A stretch of DNA of 64,000 bases from Mycobacterium colombiense CECT 3035 (GTDB lineage: Bacteria > Actinomycetota > Actinomycetes > Mycobacteriales > Mycobacteriaceae), in assembly GCF_002105755.1 (NCBI RefSeq), contig NZ_CP020821.1, positions 5,517,644-5,581,643 on the forward strand. Direction: 5' to 3'. Made by a program: the position numbers and the translations under genes. The notes under the pieces are model-generated. The model had not been told where the DNA came from. It made no database searches and saw only the letters and a list, made by a program, of their open reading frames with translations. This document shows positions 19,992 to 29,049 of the stretch, one piece after another. Each line of letters opens with the position of its first letter. Positions within the stretch are counted from its first letter, which is position 1.

Positions 19992-20165
19992 TCAGTCCCG
20001 GTCCTTGACCACATCCCGCACGATCAACACCACCAGGACGATCAGGGCGAGCGGCACCAGCAGTTTGAAGACGATCGACGCGTGGCTGTACAGCAGGCCG
20101 TAGGCGACCGCTCCGATCACCACCATGACAAGCAGGATGGCGCGGTTGATCTTGTCCGTACTCAT
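19992..20165 (-). CDS. Small two-helix membrane protein, 57 aa
   Basis: Reads MSTDKINRAILLVMVVIG at the N-terminus (helix 1 about 9-26) and ends with a second hydrophobic run (about 33-50) and the charged tail RDVVKDRD. Codon use with high third-position GC fits a real gene. The ribosome binding site is weak. It lies 37 bases below the TPM-domain gene on the same strand and could be co-transcribed. Function unknown. Confidence 0.6.
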   Translation of the reverse strand: MSTDKINRAILLVMVVIGAVAYGLLYSHASIVFKLLVPLALIVLVVLIVRDVVKDRD

Positions 20166-20202
20166 GGAAGGAACCTAACTTTCCGAGCTACCCGACGTTG
20201 TG

Positions 20203-21645
20203 TCAAAACCCGAAGTCGCCACCGCCGGAATCGGACCCGCCGCCGAAGTCCGAACCGCCGCCGAAATCGGAGCCGCTGGAATCCCAGCCACCGGAGTCCC
20301 ATCCGCCGCCAAAACCCACGTCGGCGCCGCCGGAGTCCTGGTACCCGCCGGTGAATCCCACGTCGGCCGGTGGGCTGTCGTAGCCCGCGGCCTGTCCGCC
20401 GTCATAGCTGTAGCTGTTGGCATCCGCGAAGGCGGAGTCGCGGCCGGCCTCGAAGCCGCGCTCGTAGCCGCCGCCCCAATGGTCGTCGAGCAGCGCATCC
20501 ATCAGCAGCACGTCGGTGAGCGCCCACGTCCAGCCCGGGCCCCAGAACGCATACGGGTAATAGCCGGGGTAGAAGAACATCCCGTTGTGGTAGCCACCGC
20601 CGTAGTAGTACGGGTAGCCCGGCTGCGCCGTGGTGCTGTAGTTGTTGTTGTTGATCGTCACCGATTCGCCGGTGTCGGGGTTCTTGGTCCGCACGGTGGC
20701 CTGCTTGCGCTCGTCGGCCGGCACCGAGGTCACGGCGGCAACGTCGGGCCTGGGTTGCCGGGGGTCGAGCTTCCGGTTGGCCTTGGCGACCGTGGACTCC
20801 ACCACCCGAAGATGCGCCCGCGCGGCGCCGTAATCGCCTTTGTCGTAAGCCTTTCGGGCGTCGTACAGGCTGGAGTTGGCTTTCAATGACTCGGCGCTGA
20901 CATCGGTGCCGCTCTCGCTCAGCACCGCGTTGTCGAGGTCGCTGACACTCGACGTGGCCGCAATCAATTCCTGCTTGATCTCCTCACGCGCCTCGGAGTT
21001 CTTGCGGTGCTTGCGGTTTCGGCCCACGGCGAACCAGAGCAGGCCGGCCATGGCCATCCCGATGCCGGCGATGACCAGCGTCACCTTCAGCCAGGCCCAG
21101 TCGTCGTGCTTTTCGTGCGCGACGGGAGACGTGGTAACCGGAGCGCGCGGGGGCGCGCTGACACTCGCCAGCTTGCCGACGAAGGCGCTGGTCGCGGCGT
21201 ACGGGTCGTTGCGATGATCTTTCGCCGACTGATTCATGAGTTGATCGACGTTGTCCGCGATGACCCTGGGCACGTTGTAGGCGCGCACGTGATAGCCGCG
21301 CGAGTCGATCACCAGAATGACCCCGCTGAATCCGGCGTTGCGGGCCAGCATCGCGTCGTGGACGGCGTCGGGCGTGGTCACGCCGCTCTGCGCGGGCGAC
21401 ACCGCCGCGACCCAGACCGGCGGACCCGAACTCCACGTCCACGAGCTGGTGAGGATCTGTTCGTTCAGCTTGTCGGGGTTCTGCAGCGGCGGTCTGGCAC
21501 CCGGGTCGACCACCACGTGCCTCTGGGCGTCGAACCTGTTCACCAGCTGATCCGTGTAGCTGTCGGCCGACGCGGACGGAGCGAGCAGTAGCGCCAGCAC
21601 CATGGTCAACGCAGCCAGCGTGAGGCTGCGGAAGCGTAAGGTCAC
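20203..21645 (-). CDS. Secreted/membrane TPM-domain protein with glycine-rich tail, 480 aa
   Basis: A signal peptide (about 1-28, ending ASA) is followed by a TPM-like domain (about 30-165), a TM helix (about 185-207), a coiled region (about 215-310), a Tyr/Pro/Gly-rich stretch, and a C-terminal tail of FGGGSD-like repeats. The closest M. tuberculosis relative by layout is Rv2345. TPM domains occur in proteins for photosystem repair and phosphatase activity; the role in mycobacteria is unknown. The start is GTG behind GGAGAG. Confidence 0.8.
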   Translation of the reverse strand: MTLRFRSLTLAALTMVLALLLAPSASADSYTDQLVNRFDAQRHVVVDPGARPPLQNPDKLNEQILTSSWTWSSGPPVWVAAVSPAQSGVTTPDAVHDAMLARNAGFSGVILVIDSRGYHVRAYNVPRVIADNVDQLMNQSAKDHRNDPYAATSAFVGKLASVSAPPRAPVTTSPVAHEKHDDWAWLKVTLVIAGIGMAMAGLLWFAVGRNRKHRKNSEAREEIKQELIAATSSVSDLDNAVLSESGTDVSAESLKANSSLYDARKAYDKGDYGAARAHLRVVESTVAKANRKLDPRQPRPDVAAVTSVPADERKQATVRTKNPDTGESVTINNNNYSTTAQPGYPYYYGGGYHNGMFFYPGYYPYAFWGPGWTWALTDVLLMDALLDDHWGGGYERGFEAGRDSAFADANSYSYDGGQAAGYDSPPADVGFTGGYQDSGGADVGFGGGWDSGGWDSSGSDFGGGSDFGGGSDSGGGDFGF

Positions 21646-21770
21646 ATCTCTCCTGCGGTCGTTGCGTGAGCGCCCACCCTAGTCCGTTTCGGGCGGCTCT
21701 GCCGCGCAGCCGGCTCGCGCTGGTTACCGGGGCGGCCGGCCAACCGCGTGCCGGATCTGCCCGGTCATCG

Positions 21771-24305
21771 CTAGATCTTGACCGTCAGCGGCCAGACGTT
21801 CCAGATCTCGTCGCAGTACTCGGTGATCGCGCGATCCGACGAGAACTTGCCGCTGCGCGCGGTGTTGAGGATCGACATCTTGGTCCACGATTCCCGGTCC
21901 TGCCACGCCGCGCCGACCCGCTCCTGGCAGTCCAGGTAGGACGCGTAGTCGGCGCACACCAGGAAGGGGTCGTCGTAGCGCAGGTTGTCCACCAGGGGCC
22001 GGAACACCTCGGTGTCACCGCGCGAAAACGTGCCGGCGGCAATGAGATCCAGCACCGCACGCAGCTCGCCATCTCCAGCTTGGGGGCCGTCGATGTAATC
22101 GGCCGGGCGATAGCCGTCGGCCTTGACCGCCTCGACCTGCTCCTCCGTCAGGCCGAACAGGAAGAAGTTCTCCGGCCCGACCTCGTCGCGCATCTCGACG
22201 TTCGCCCCGTCCAGGGTGCCGATGGTCAGCGCCCCGTTGATCATGAACTTCATGTTCCCGGTGCCGGAGGCTTCCTTGCCGGCGGTGGAGATCTGCTCGG
22301 ACAGATCGGCGGCCGGATAGATCATATGGGCGTTCTGCACGTTGAAGTTCGGCACGAATGCCACCTTCAGGAATCGGTTCACGTCCGGGTCCGCGTTCAC
22401 CGTTTCACCGACCGCGTTGATCAGCTTGATGATTCGCTTGGCCAGGAAATATCCGGGAGCGGCCTTGCCACCGAAGATGAAGGCGCGCTGCGGGATCGAC
22501 AGGCCCGGATTCTGCTTGAGCCGGTGGTAGAGCGCGACGACGTGCAGGACGTTGAGGTGCTGGCGTTTGTATTCGTGGATGCGCTTGACCTGGACGTCGA
22601 ACATCCAGTCCGGGTTCAGTTCGACGCCGGCAACCGACTGGATGTATTTGGCCAGGCGGGACTTGTTGTTGCGCTTGATGTCACGCCACTCGCGCCGAAA
22701 GGCGGCGTCGTCGACGAACGGCTCGAGCCCGCGCAGGCGGCCCAGATCCGTCAACCAGCCGTCACCGACGGTGCGGTCCAGCAGTTCGCGAAGCCCGGGA
22801 TTGGCCAGGGCGAGGAAGCGGCGTGGCGTCACACCGTTGGTCTTGTTGCTGAACCGCTCCGGCCACATCTCGTAAAAGTCTTTGAGCACGCTGCTTTTCA
22901 GCAGTTCGGAGTGCAGTGCGGCGACCCCGTTGATGGCGTGGCTGCCGACGGTGGCCAGGTGCGCCATCCGCACGCTCTTGCCGCCGTTCTCGCCGATCAG
23001 CGACATCCGGGCGACGCGGTCCTCGTCGCCGGGGAACCGGGCGCGCACCTCGTCGAGGAACCGGCGGTTGATCTCGTAGATGATCTCCAGGTGGCGGGGC
23101 AGCGACTCGGCGAACATGTCCAGCGGCCAGGTCTCGAGCGCCTCGGGCAGCAGGGTGTGGTTGGTGTAGCCGAACGTCGCAACGGTGATGTCCCACGCCT
23201 CGTCCCAGTCCAGCTCGCGCTCGTCGACCAGCAGCCGCATCAGCTCGGCGACCCCGATCGAGGGATGGGTGTCGTTGAGCTGCAGGGCAAACCGCTGCGG
23301 AAGTTCCTTGACGGACACGTCGGCGAGGTCGTCCATGATGTGCAGCACGTGTTGCAGCGAGCAGGACACGAAGAAGTACTGCTGCAGCAGGCGCAGCCGC
23401 TTGCCGGCCTCGGGCTCGTCGTTGGGATAGAGCACCTTGGTGACGGTCTCGGACGTCACCTCGTCCTCGACCGCCTTGTAGTAGTCGCCGGTGTTGAAGG
23501 CCTCCAACGCGAACGACTTGACGGCGCGCGCGCTCCACAACGTCAGCACGTTGCACGTGTTGACGCCGTAGCCCTGGATCGGTGTGTCGTAGGCGGTGCC
23601 CTTCAGCAGCCGTCCGGGCACCCAGCGGACGCGGTCGTGGCCGGCCTCATCGGTGTAGTGCTCGGCGTAGCCGCCCCACTTGACCAGAAAGCTGACGTCG
23701 GGTTTGGCGATCTCCCAAGGGTTTCCGTTGTCCAGCCAGTTGTCGGTCTGCTCGACCTGCCAGCCGTCGTGAATTTCCTGATCGAAGATGCCGAATTCGT
23801 AGCGGATGCCGTAGCCGATCGCCGGGCGCTCCAGGGTGGCCAGCGAGTCCAGGTAGCACGCGGCGAGCCTGCCGAGGCCGCCGTTGCCCAGCCCGGGCTC
23901 CTCCTCGCAGGCCAGGATTGTGTCGAGGTTCTGGCCCATCGCCGCCAGCGCCTCGCGCGCGGCCCGCTCCATCTGGAGGTTCAGCAGATTGTTGCCCAGT
24001 TGCGGGCCCATCAGGAATTCGGCGGACAGATAGCAGGTCACCTTGCGCCCGAGGTCGAGTGAGGTCTGCGTCGAGGCCACCCGGCGGTCCTGCATGCGGT
24101 CCCGCACCGCCAGGGCGAGCGCGCGGTAGTAGTGCTCGGGGCGCCGGGCCGCCGCCGGGCGCCCGATCGAGTAGCGCAGGTGGTCGTTGATCGCCCGCTG
24201 CAAAGCGGCCGCGCCCATTCCGGTGCGCGAGTGCTCGACCAGGTCGGCCCGGGTGGGGTTGCCGGGCGAGAGTCCGTCGGAGGGGGTCTGATCGACATCG
24301 GTCAT
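21771..24305 (-). CDS. glgP: Glycogen (alpha-glucan) phosphorylase, 844 aa
   Basis: It catalyses phosphorolysis of alpha-1,4-glucan to glucose-1-phosphate with PLP. The PLP lysine lies in EASGTGNMKF (about K686), followed by NGALTIGTLDGAN. Other family blocks seen are EEPGLGNGGLGRLAAC and RIHEYKRQ. Length is near that of Rv1328 (863 aa). AGGA precedes the ATG by 6 bases. The gene is cytosolic and stands alone between the TPM protein and a methyltransferase. Confidence 0.95.
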   Translation of the reverse strand: MTDVDQTPSDGLSPGNPTRADLVEHSRTGMGAAALQRAINDHLRYSIGRPAAARRPEHYYRALALAVRDRMQDRRVASTQTSLDLGRKVTCYLSAEFLMGPQLGNNLLNLQMERAAREALAAMGQNLDTILACEEEPGLGNGGLGRLAACYLDSLATLERPAIGYGIRYEFGIFDQEIHDGWQVEQTDNWLDNGNPWEIAKPDVSFLVKWGGYAEHYTDEAGHDRVRWVPGRLLKGTAYDTPIQGYGVNTCNVLTLWSARAVKSFALEAFNTGDYYKAVEDEVTSETVTKVLYPNDEPEAGKRLRLLQQYFFVSCSLQHVLHIMDDLADVSVKELPQRFALQLNDTHPSIGVAELMRLLVDERELDWDEAWDITVATFGYTNHTLLPEALETWPLDMFAESLPRHLEIIYEINRRFLDEVRARFPGDEDRVARMSLIGENGGKSVRMAHLATVGSHAINGVAALHSELLKSSVLKDFYEMWPERFSNKTNGVTPRRFLALANPGLRELLDRTVGDGWLTDLGRLRGLEPFVDDAAFRREWRDIKRNNKSRLAKYIQSVAGVELNPDWMFDVQVKRIHEYKRQHLNVLHVVALYHRLKQNPGLSIPQRAFIFGGKAAPGYFLAKRIIKLINAVGETVNADPDVNRFLKVAFVPNFNVQNAHMIYPAADLSEQISTAGKEASGTGNMKFMINGALTIGTLDGANVEMRDEVGPENFFLFGLTEEQVEAVKADGYRPADYIDGPQAGDGELRAVLDLIAAGTFSRGDTEVFRPLVDNLRYDDPFLVCADYASYLDCQERVGAAWQDRESWTKMSILNTARSGKFSSDRAITEYCDEIWNVWPLTVKI

Positions 24306-24459
24306 GGTCTGTCCTACTCCGTTGGGATGTGCCGGGTGGCGGGCCGTCAGTCTTGCAGCGACGTTTGCACATCAGACCCGCAAAACGTGAACGCGAGTCC
24401 ACCGGCTAGCAACGAAACGGGAGCAGTCGTCAAACCGGTGGATGGGAGCGCCGCTGACG

Positions 24460-25395
24460 CTAAGGGCCTATGCCCAGCGTCGACGTGTAGTAGGTGACGC
24501 CATTCATCGTCTGTCGATCGTCATCGGTCCGCGCGATCGCCTCCAACCCGTGGCCGGCAAGCAGCTCGGCCATCGGCGTTGCGACCGACGTCCAGCCGTG
24601 CGCCTCCAGGTACGCGCCGACATCTTGGCGCTCACCCTCAAACCCGATCACGTCGAAGTCGAGTTCGAAGCCGTGGTCGCGCCACTTGGCCGTCGCTTCG
24701 CGCATGCGTTCGCGTGCTGCGTCGGGGTCCATGTCGGCGGTATTCGGCACGGCCTCACTCCCGAGTCGGCTGCCCGGCGCGCTGAGCGCGGTGATCTCAT
24801 CGAGCAGCCCGTCCTGGGCCTCGGGTGCCAGATAGCCGAACAGACCTTCGGCGATCCACGCCGTGGGTTTGCTGCTGTCCAAACCCGCCGTCGCCAGCGC
24901 CGTCGACCAGTCGTCGCGCAGGTCGATCGCGACCGTGCACAAGTCGACTTTCGGTTCGGCACCGAGCCGCGACAGCGTCGTGGTTTTGAACTCGATGATG
25001 GCCGGTTGATCGACCTCGAACACCTTCATTCCTGTCGGCCAGTCGAGCCGATAGGCGCGGGCGTCGAGGCCCGAGGCGAGGATGACGGCTTGGCGGATGC
25101 CCGCCGCCGCGGCATCGGCGCAGAACTCATCGAAGTACCGCGTGCGGGCCGCAATCGATGCGGGCATCTGCGCCAGGCCCCATGGGCTGCCCTCGACGTC
25201 GACATCCGAGGCGACCAGCTCACCGGTAGCCCAGCGGGTCAGAAACTTCACACCGACCGCCCGCACCAACGGCTCGGCGAATGGATCGTTGATGACCTCG
25301 TCCCTGGTGGCGATGGCCCTTGCCGCAGCCGCCATCGTGGCCGTGGCTCCCACATTGGTGGCCGGACCCCAGGTGTCGTCGTTGGGTACCGTCAT
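24460..25395 (-). CDS. Putative SAM-dependent methyltransferase of the mycobacterial LCM/PF04072 type, 311 aa
   Basis: The family layout is clear: [14 protein letters not shown] near the N-terminus, ARTRYFDEF, the SAM-binding motif [11 protein letters not shown] (about 107-117), EVDQP, and [10 protein letters not shown]. Mycobacteria carry many paralogues; targets are mostly unknown and polyketide or lipid O-methylation has been suggested. GGAGGTTC precedes the start. No neighbour ties it to a pathway. Confidence 0.88.
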   Translation of the reverse strand: MTVPNDDTWGPATNVGATATMAAAARAIATRDEVINDPFAEPLVRAVGVKFLTRWATGELVASDVDVEGSPWGLAQMPASIAARTRYFDEFCADAAAAGIRQAVILASGLDARAYRLDWPTGMKVFEVDQPAIIEFKTTTLSRLGAEPKVDLCTVAIDLRDDWSTALATAGLDSSKPTAWIAEGLFGYLAPEAQDGLLDEITALSAPGSRLGSEAVPNTADMDPDAARERMREATAKWRDHGFELDFDVIGFEGERQDVGAYLEAHGWTSVATPMAELLAGHGLEAIARTDDDRQTMNGVTYYTSTLGIGP

Positions 25396-25455
25396 CGTGA
25401 ACCTCCCAAAGTCGACTGGATACAGTACAACCGCTGCGGGGTGATCGCGCCCCGG

Positions 25456-25779
25456 TCAGTGCGCGCCGGTCAGATTCAGCGTGACCACCCCGGCGATGAT
25501 CAGCCCGACGCCGAGAACCTTCGTCAGCGATATCGACGAGCCCAGGAACAGCACGGCGATCAGCACGATCAGGGCGGTACCGATCGCGGACCACAACGCG
25601 TAGGCGACGTCGGTCTGCATGCCGCGCGAGATCGAAACCGCCAGCAGCGCGAAGGAGACGGCGTAGCCGATCAGGCACACCACGGTCGGCCACAGTCGGC
25701 TGAAGCCGTCGGTGCTCTTGAGCAGGCTGGTCGCTATCACCTCGGCGAAGATGGCGCCGAGGAGAAAGAGATAGGTCAC
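25456..25779 (-). CDS. mmr: Small multidrug resistance pump Mmr, 107 aa
   Basis: A four-helix SMR family proton antiporter for cationic dyes and quaternary ammonium compounds. The membrane-embedded Glu is E13 (AIFAEVIATSLLKS), and the conserved GMQTDVAYALWSAIGTA loop is present. The GTG start at 25779 lies four bases after AAGGAGG and gives 107 aa, the length of Rv3065. In M. tuberculosis mmr is adjacent to the TetR gene Rv3066; here no TetR gene is next to it, and the divergent gene is an alpha/beta hydrolase. Confidence 0.95.
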   Translation of the reverse strand: MTYLFLLGAIFAEVIATSLLKSTDGFSRLWPTVVCLIGYAVSFALLAVSISRGMQTDVAYALWSAIGTALIVLIAVLFLGSSISLTKVLGVGLIIAGVVTLNLTGAH

Positions 25780-25803
25780 AACGCCTCCTTGCCGTGCGGA
25801 CAT

Positions 25804-25815
25804 ACACGTACGTGT
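25804..25815. promoter_or_regulatory. Palindrome in the mmr/hydrolase divergent region
   Basis: ACACGTACGTGT is a perfect 12-bp palindrome, 25 bases upstream of the mmr GTG and 33 bases upstream of the hydrolase ATG. Its position fits a TetR-family operator controlling both genes. Confidence 0.55.
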
Positions 25816-25847
25816 GTACAGGACATGTCGTGGAAGGATTGCGCCGT

Positions 25848-26771
25848 ATGACGTTTGCCGGGCAGCCCATGAAGTTCGATGTCAGCGAGGCGATCGGGGA
25901 GCGCGCGGCGCTGGCCGCCACGTACTATCCCGCCCGCGGCGACGAGCAGGCCCCCGCGGTGCTGGTTTGCCTGCCGGGCGGCACCTACAGCCGCGGATAC
26001 TGGGACCTCGCCATTCCCGGCCACCACGGGTACAGCTTCGCCGCCTTCGCCACCGAGAACGGCTACCCCGTCGTGACGATCGATCCCCTGGGCACCGGCG
26101 AAAGCTCGCGGCCCGCAAGCGATTTCGGGTTCAGCGAGATCGCCGCGACACTGGCGTGCGCCGTCTCCGCGTTGCCGGACACGATCGGCATCCACGCGCC
26201 GCCCGTCGCCGTGGCGCATTCGCTGGGCGGATACCTGGCCATCACTGCGCAAGCGCTGTTTCCCGGTTACGCCGGGCTGGCGGTGCTGGGCTGCACCAAT
26301 CAGCACGTCGCGCCACTGAACCTCGATGCGGCGGTCATCGCGCGCTGCGCCACCCCGGCAGGCCGCACCGAGCTGGCCGCCGAAATCCTGGCCGCCCTTC
26401 CCCAGCCGTATTTCGAAGGGCCACGCGAGCACCTGCAGAGCTGGTTCCACCTCGCCGACGTGCCCGCCGCCGTCGTCGCCGCCGACTCCGTCACCGCCAA
26501 GTCGGTGGTGCCCCGCGTGTTCGGCACGGCGATGATCCCCGGCGTCGTCGCCGAGCACGCGGCGCGGATCGACGTCCCGGTGCTCGTCGGCTATGGCGTG
26601 GTCGACGTCTCGCCGGATCCGCGCGCCGAGGCCGGCCTCTACCGGAGCAGCCCCGACATCACCACGATCGTGTTGGCCGACAGCGCACACTGTCACAACA
26701 TGGCGTCGAGCCGGCATCGGCTGTGGCGGCGCCTGCTCGCCTGGGCCGCCACCGTAACCTTGCCGGCGTGA
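25848..26771 (+). CDS. Alpha/beta-hydrolase, 307 aa
   Basis: The nucleophile elbow is A-H-S-L-G (VAVAHSLGGYLA, Ser about 122). A catalytic Asp is likely in VVDVSPDP and the His in ADSAHCHNM. An oxyanion-type CLPGGTYSR lies near residue 40. ATG 25848 follows GGAAGGA; an upstream in-frame extension to 25794 is not favoured. The substrate is unknown. Its TGA overlaps the DoxX ATG by one base, so the two are co-transcribed. Confidence 0.85.
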   Translation: MTFAGQPMKFDVSEAIGERAALAATYYPARGDEQAPAVLVCLPGGTYSRGYWDLAIPGHHGYSFAAFATENGYPVVTIDPLGTGESSRPASDFGFSEIAATLACAVSALPDTIGIHAPPVAVAHSLGGYLAITAQALFPGYAGLAVLGCTNQHVAPLNLDAAVIARCATPAGRTELAAEILAALPQPYFEGPREHLQSWFHLADVPAAVVAADSVTAKSVVPRVFGTAMIPGVVAEHAARIDVPVLVGYGVVDVSPDPRAEAGLYRSSPDITTIVLADSAHCHNMASSRHRLWRRLLAWAATVTLPA

Positions 26772-27196
26772 TGAATGGGCTCGATCAGAGACTGGCCCGC
26801 TACGCCCCTGCCGTGCTCGGCCTGTTTCGCTGCGTCTACGGTGTGCTCTTCGCCGCGTACGGGTCGAGAAGCCTCTTCGACTGGCCCGTCCGCTCGCCCG
26901 TTCATATCGGGTTCGGCGTTTCACCGGAGTGGTATGCCGGGCTGATCGAAATCGTCGCGGGCCTGCTCATCGCCGGCGGGTTGTTCACCCGCGCCGTCGC
27001 GTTCGTCGCCTCGGGGGAGATGGCGGTCGCCTACTTCTCGATTCATCAACCCAAGGCGCTGTGGCCCGTCGGCGATCCGCCCGCAGGCAATGGCGGGGCT
27101 CTGGCGATCCTGTTCTGTTTCGCGTTCTTCCTGCTGGTCTTCTCCGGCGGCGGCGCCTACTCGCTCGATGCGCTACGCCGAAAGGCGTCCCGCTGA
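26771..27196 (+). CDS. DoxX-family membrane protein, 141 aa
   Basis: Four hydrophobic segments are seen (about 14-32, 57-75, 78-96, 112-130) with typical DoxX features: LGLFRCVYGVLFAAYGS, PEWYAGLIEIVAGLLI and a C-terminal LLVFSGGGAYSLD. DoxX proteins are linked to redox and thiol balance in mycobacteria. Coupled to the hydrolase by a TGATG overlap. Confidence 0.85.
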   Translation: MNGLDQRLARYAPAVLGLFRCVYGVLFAAYGSRSLFDWPVRSPVHIGFGVSPEWYAGLIEIVAGLLIAGGLFTRAVAFVASGEMAVAYFSIHQPKALWPVGDPPAGNGGALAILFCFAFFLLVFSGGGAYSLDALRRKASR

Positions 27197-27280
27197 GGCT
27201 TCCCCTCGACCCGTGATAATGGCATTCTCTGATGCGGAGAAGCCGTTTCCAAGTGACGGGCGGGTTCGGAGAGGTTGACG

Positions 27281-28087
27281 ATGAGCGCACAAAGCTGCGA
27301 CGGGATGGTTGCTCTCGTCACCGGTAGCAGCCGGGGCCTGGGCAGGGCGATCGCCGCGCGGCTGGCTTCGGAGGGCGCGACGGTGGCGTTGACCGCCCGC
27401 ACGATGGACCCCGATCCGAAGTACCAGGGGTCGCTGAGCCAGACGCGCGACGAGATCGTCGCCGCGGGCGGGAAGGCCATAGCGGTTCAAGCCGACCTGT
27501 CCCAATCCGAGGACCGCGAGCGGCTTTTCGCCGAGGTGACTGGCGCCGTGGGAGCGCCCGACATCCTGGTCAACAACGCCGCGGTGACGTTCCTGCGGCC
27601 CCTCGACGGGTTTCCCGAGCGCCGCGCCCGGCTGATGATGGAGATGCATGTGCTCGGGCCGCTGCACCTGTGTCAGCTGGCGATACCCGCGATGCGCGAG
27701 CGTGGACGCGGCTGGATCTTGAACCTGACCTCGGTGGGCGGTGACCTGCCGCCCGGGCCGCCGTTCTCGGAGTTCGACCGGACCGCCGGCTTCGGCATCT
27801 ACGGCACGGCCAAGGCCGCGCTCAATCGGTTGACGAAAAGCCTTGCGGCCGAACTCTATGACGACGGCATCGCGGTCAACGCCGCCGCCCCGTCCAACCC
27901 GGTGGCCACCCCCGGCGCAGGCACCCTCGATCTGGCCAAGACCGACACCGAGGACATCGCGCTGATCACCGAGACGGCGTTCCGGTTGTGCACGGGCGAT
28001 CCGAAGACGCTAACCGGGCGCATCGCACACACCCAGCCTTTCCTCGCCGAGGCCGGCTGGACGAGGACCGGCCCGCCGACCGGATGA
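27281..28087 (+). CDS. Short-chain dehydrogenase/reductase, 268 aa
   Basis: Cofactor motif TGSSRGLGR (14-22), VNNAA near 97-101, Y174 and K178. ATG 27281 is 7 bases after GGAGAGG; a TTG at 27275 is less likely. The stop overlaps the ATG of the APH-type kinase (ATGA), so the two are coupled. Together they may oxidise and phosphorylate a hydroxy-acid, but the substrate is not readable. Confidence 0.85.
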   Translation: MSAQSCDGMVALVTGSSRGLGRAIAARLASEGATVALTARTMDPDPKYQGSLSQTRDEIVAAGGKAIAVQADLSQSEDRERLFAEVTGAVGAPDILVNNAAVTFLRPLDGFPERRARLMMEMHVLGPLHLCQLAIPAMRERGRGWILNLTSVGGDLPPGPPFSEFDRTAGFGIYGTAKAALNRLTKSLAAELYDDGIAVNAAAPSNPVATPGAGTLDLAKTDTEDIALITETAFRLCTGDPKTLTGRIAHTQPFLAEAGWTRTGPPTG

Positions 28088-29049
28088 GCAGAGCCGAGCT
28101 CGACCCCGCCGAGCTGCGCCTTCGACTCGACCCCGCCGGCGTCGCCGATGTCGTCCCGCTGACCGGGGGAGCCTCCAGTCTGACCTTCGCGGGCACCATG
28201 GACGGCCGACGCGTCGTGGTCAAGGTCGCCCCGCCCGGGGTCGAACCGGTCGCGCATCGCGACGTGCTGCGCCAGGCCCGCATCATCAAAGCCCTTGGCG
28301 CGACCGATGTTCCGGTGCCCGAGGTGCTGTGGGAGGACGCGGGCGATCCGCCCGGCACGCCGCCGCTATACGTGATGACGCATGTCGAAGGCGAGTGTGT
28401 GGAGCCGTTATTCGACGATTGCGGACCCCTTCGCGATCTCGGCGATCGGTACCGCAATGCGTGCCGCGTCATGGCGGCGCTGCACGGGCTGGCGCCGACG
28501 GACCTCGGGCTGGGCGACGAGCCGGTGGTCGATCCGGTCGCCGAGGTCCACCGGTGGTCGGCCACGCTGGCGACGGTCGACCCGGCCCTGGTGCCCGACT
28601 GGCCGAGAGTCCGCGACGCGCTGCTGGAATGCGCGCCGAGCGCGATGGCGCCCCGCGTGGTGCACGGCGACTTCCGGCTGGGCAACCTGCTCGCGGCCGG
28701 ATCGCGCGTCAACGCCGTCATCGACTGGGAGATCTGGTCGATAGGCGACCCGCGCACCGACGCGGGCTGGTTCTTGATCAACTGCGATCCCGGCACATAC
28801 CGGCGGGTTGCCGCGGCCGACGGCGCGGTGCCGCCGATCGCCGAGCTTGCCGACCTGTATCGTTGCGAGTTAGGTTGCGACATAAGCGATTTGGATTGGT
28901 TCACCGCGCTGGCATGTTTCAAGTCGGCGGCGACCTGGTCGCTGATCGTCAAACACAATCGCCGGCGAGCCGCCCCGCGAGCCGAATGGGAAGCCATGGC
29001 AGGGGTTTTGCCGAGACTGCTCGACCGCGCCGGGTCCGCGCTGGCTTAG
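28084..29049 (+). CDS. APH/ACAD10-type phosphotransferase, 321 aa
   Basis: A protein-kinase-like aminoglycoside phosphotransferase fold: HGDFRLGNLL with H194, D196 and N201, then the DWE metal-binding motif (D214 to E216). Homologous domains are fused to acyl-CoA dehydrogenases in ACAD10/11 and pair with them in bacterial levulinate (Lva) systems, where they phosphorylate 4-hydroxyacyl-CoA. Here an acyl-CoA dehydrogenase gene converges on it with a four-base overlap. That context makes a hydroxyacyl-CoA kinase more likely than antibiotic resistance. Confidence 0.82.
   Translation: MSRAELDPAELRLRLDPAGVADVVPLTGGASSLTFAGTMDGRRVVVKVAPPGVEPVAHRDVLRQARIIKALGATDVPVPEVLWEDAGDPPGTPPLYVMTHVEGECVEPLFDDCGPLRDLGDRYRNACRVMAALHGLAPTDLGLGDEPVVDPVAEVHRWSATLATVDPALVPDWPRVRDALLECAPSAMAPRVVHGDFRLGNLLAAGSRVNAVIDWEIWSIGDPRTDAGWFLINCDPGTYRRVAAADGAVPPIAELADLYRCELGCDISDLDWFTALACFKSAATWSLIVKHNRRRAAPRAEWEAMAGVLPRLLDRAGSALA

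Noticed and set aside
21666..24062. 798-codon plus-strand open frame opposite glgP
   Set aside because: It mirrors the glycogen phosphorylase gene on the other strand and its translation is compositionally biased with no motif.
28084..29049. Aminoglycoside resistance gene
   Set aside because: The phosphotransferase fold is right, but operon context with SDR and acyl-CoA dehydrogenase favours an ACAD10/Lva-type kinase.
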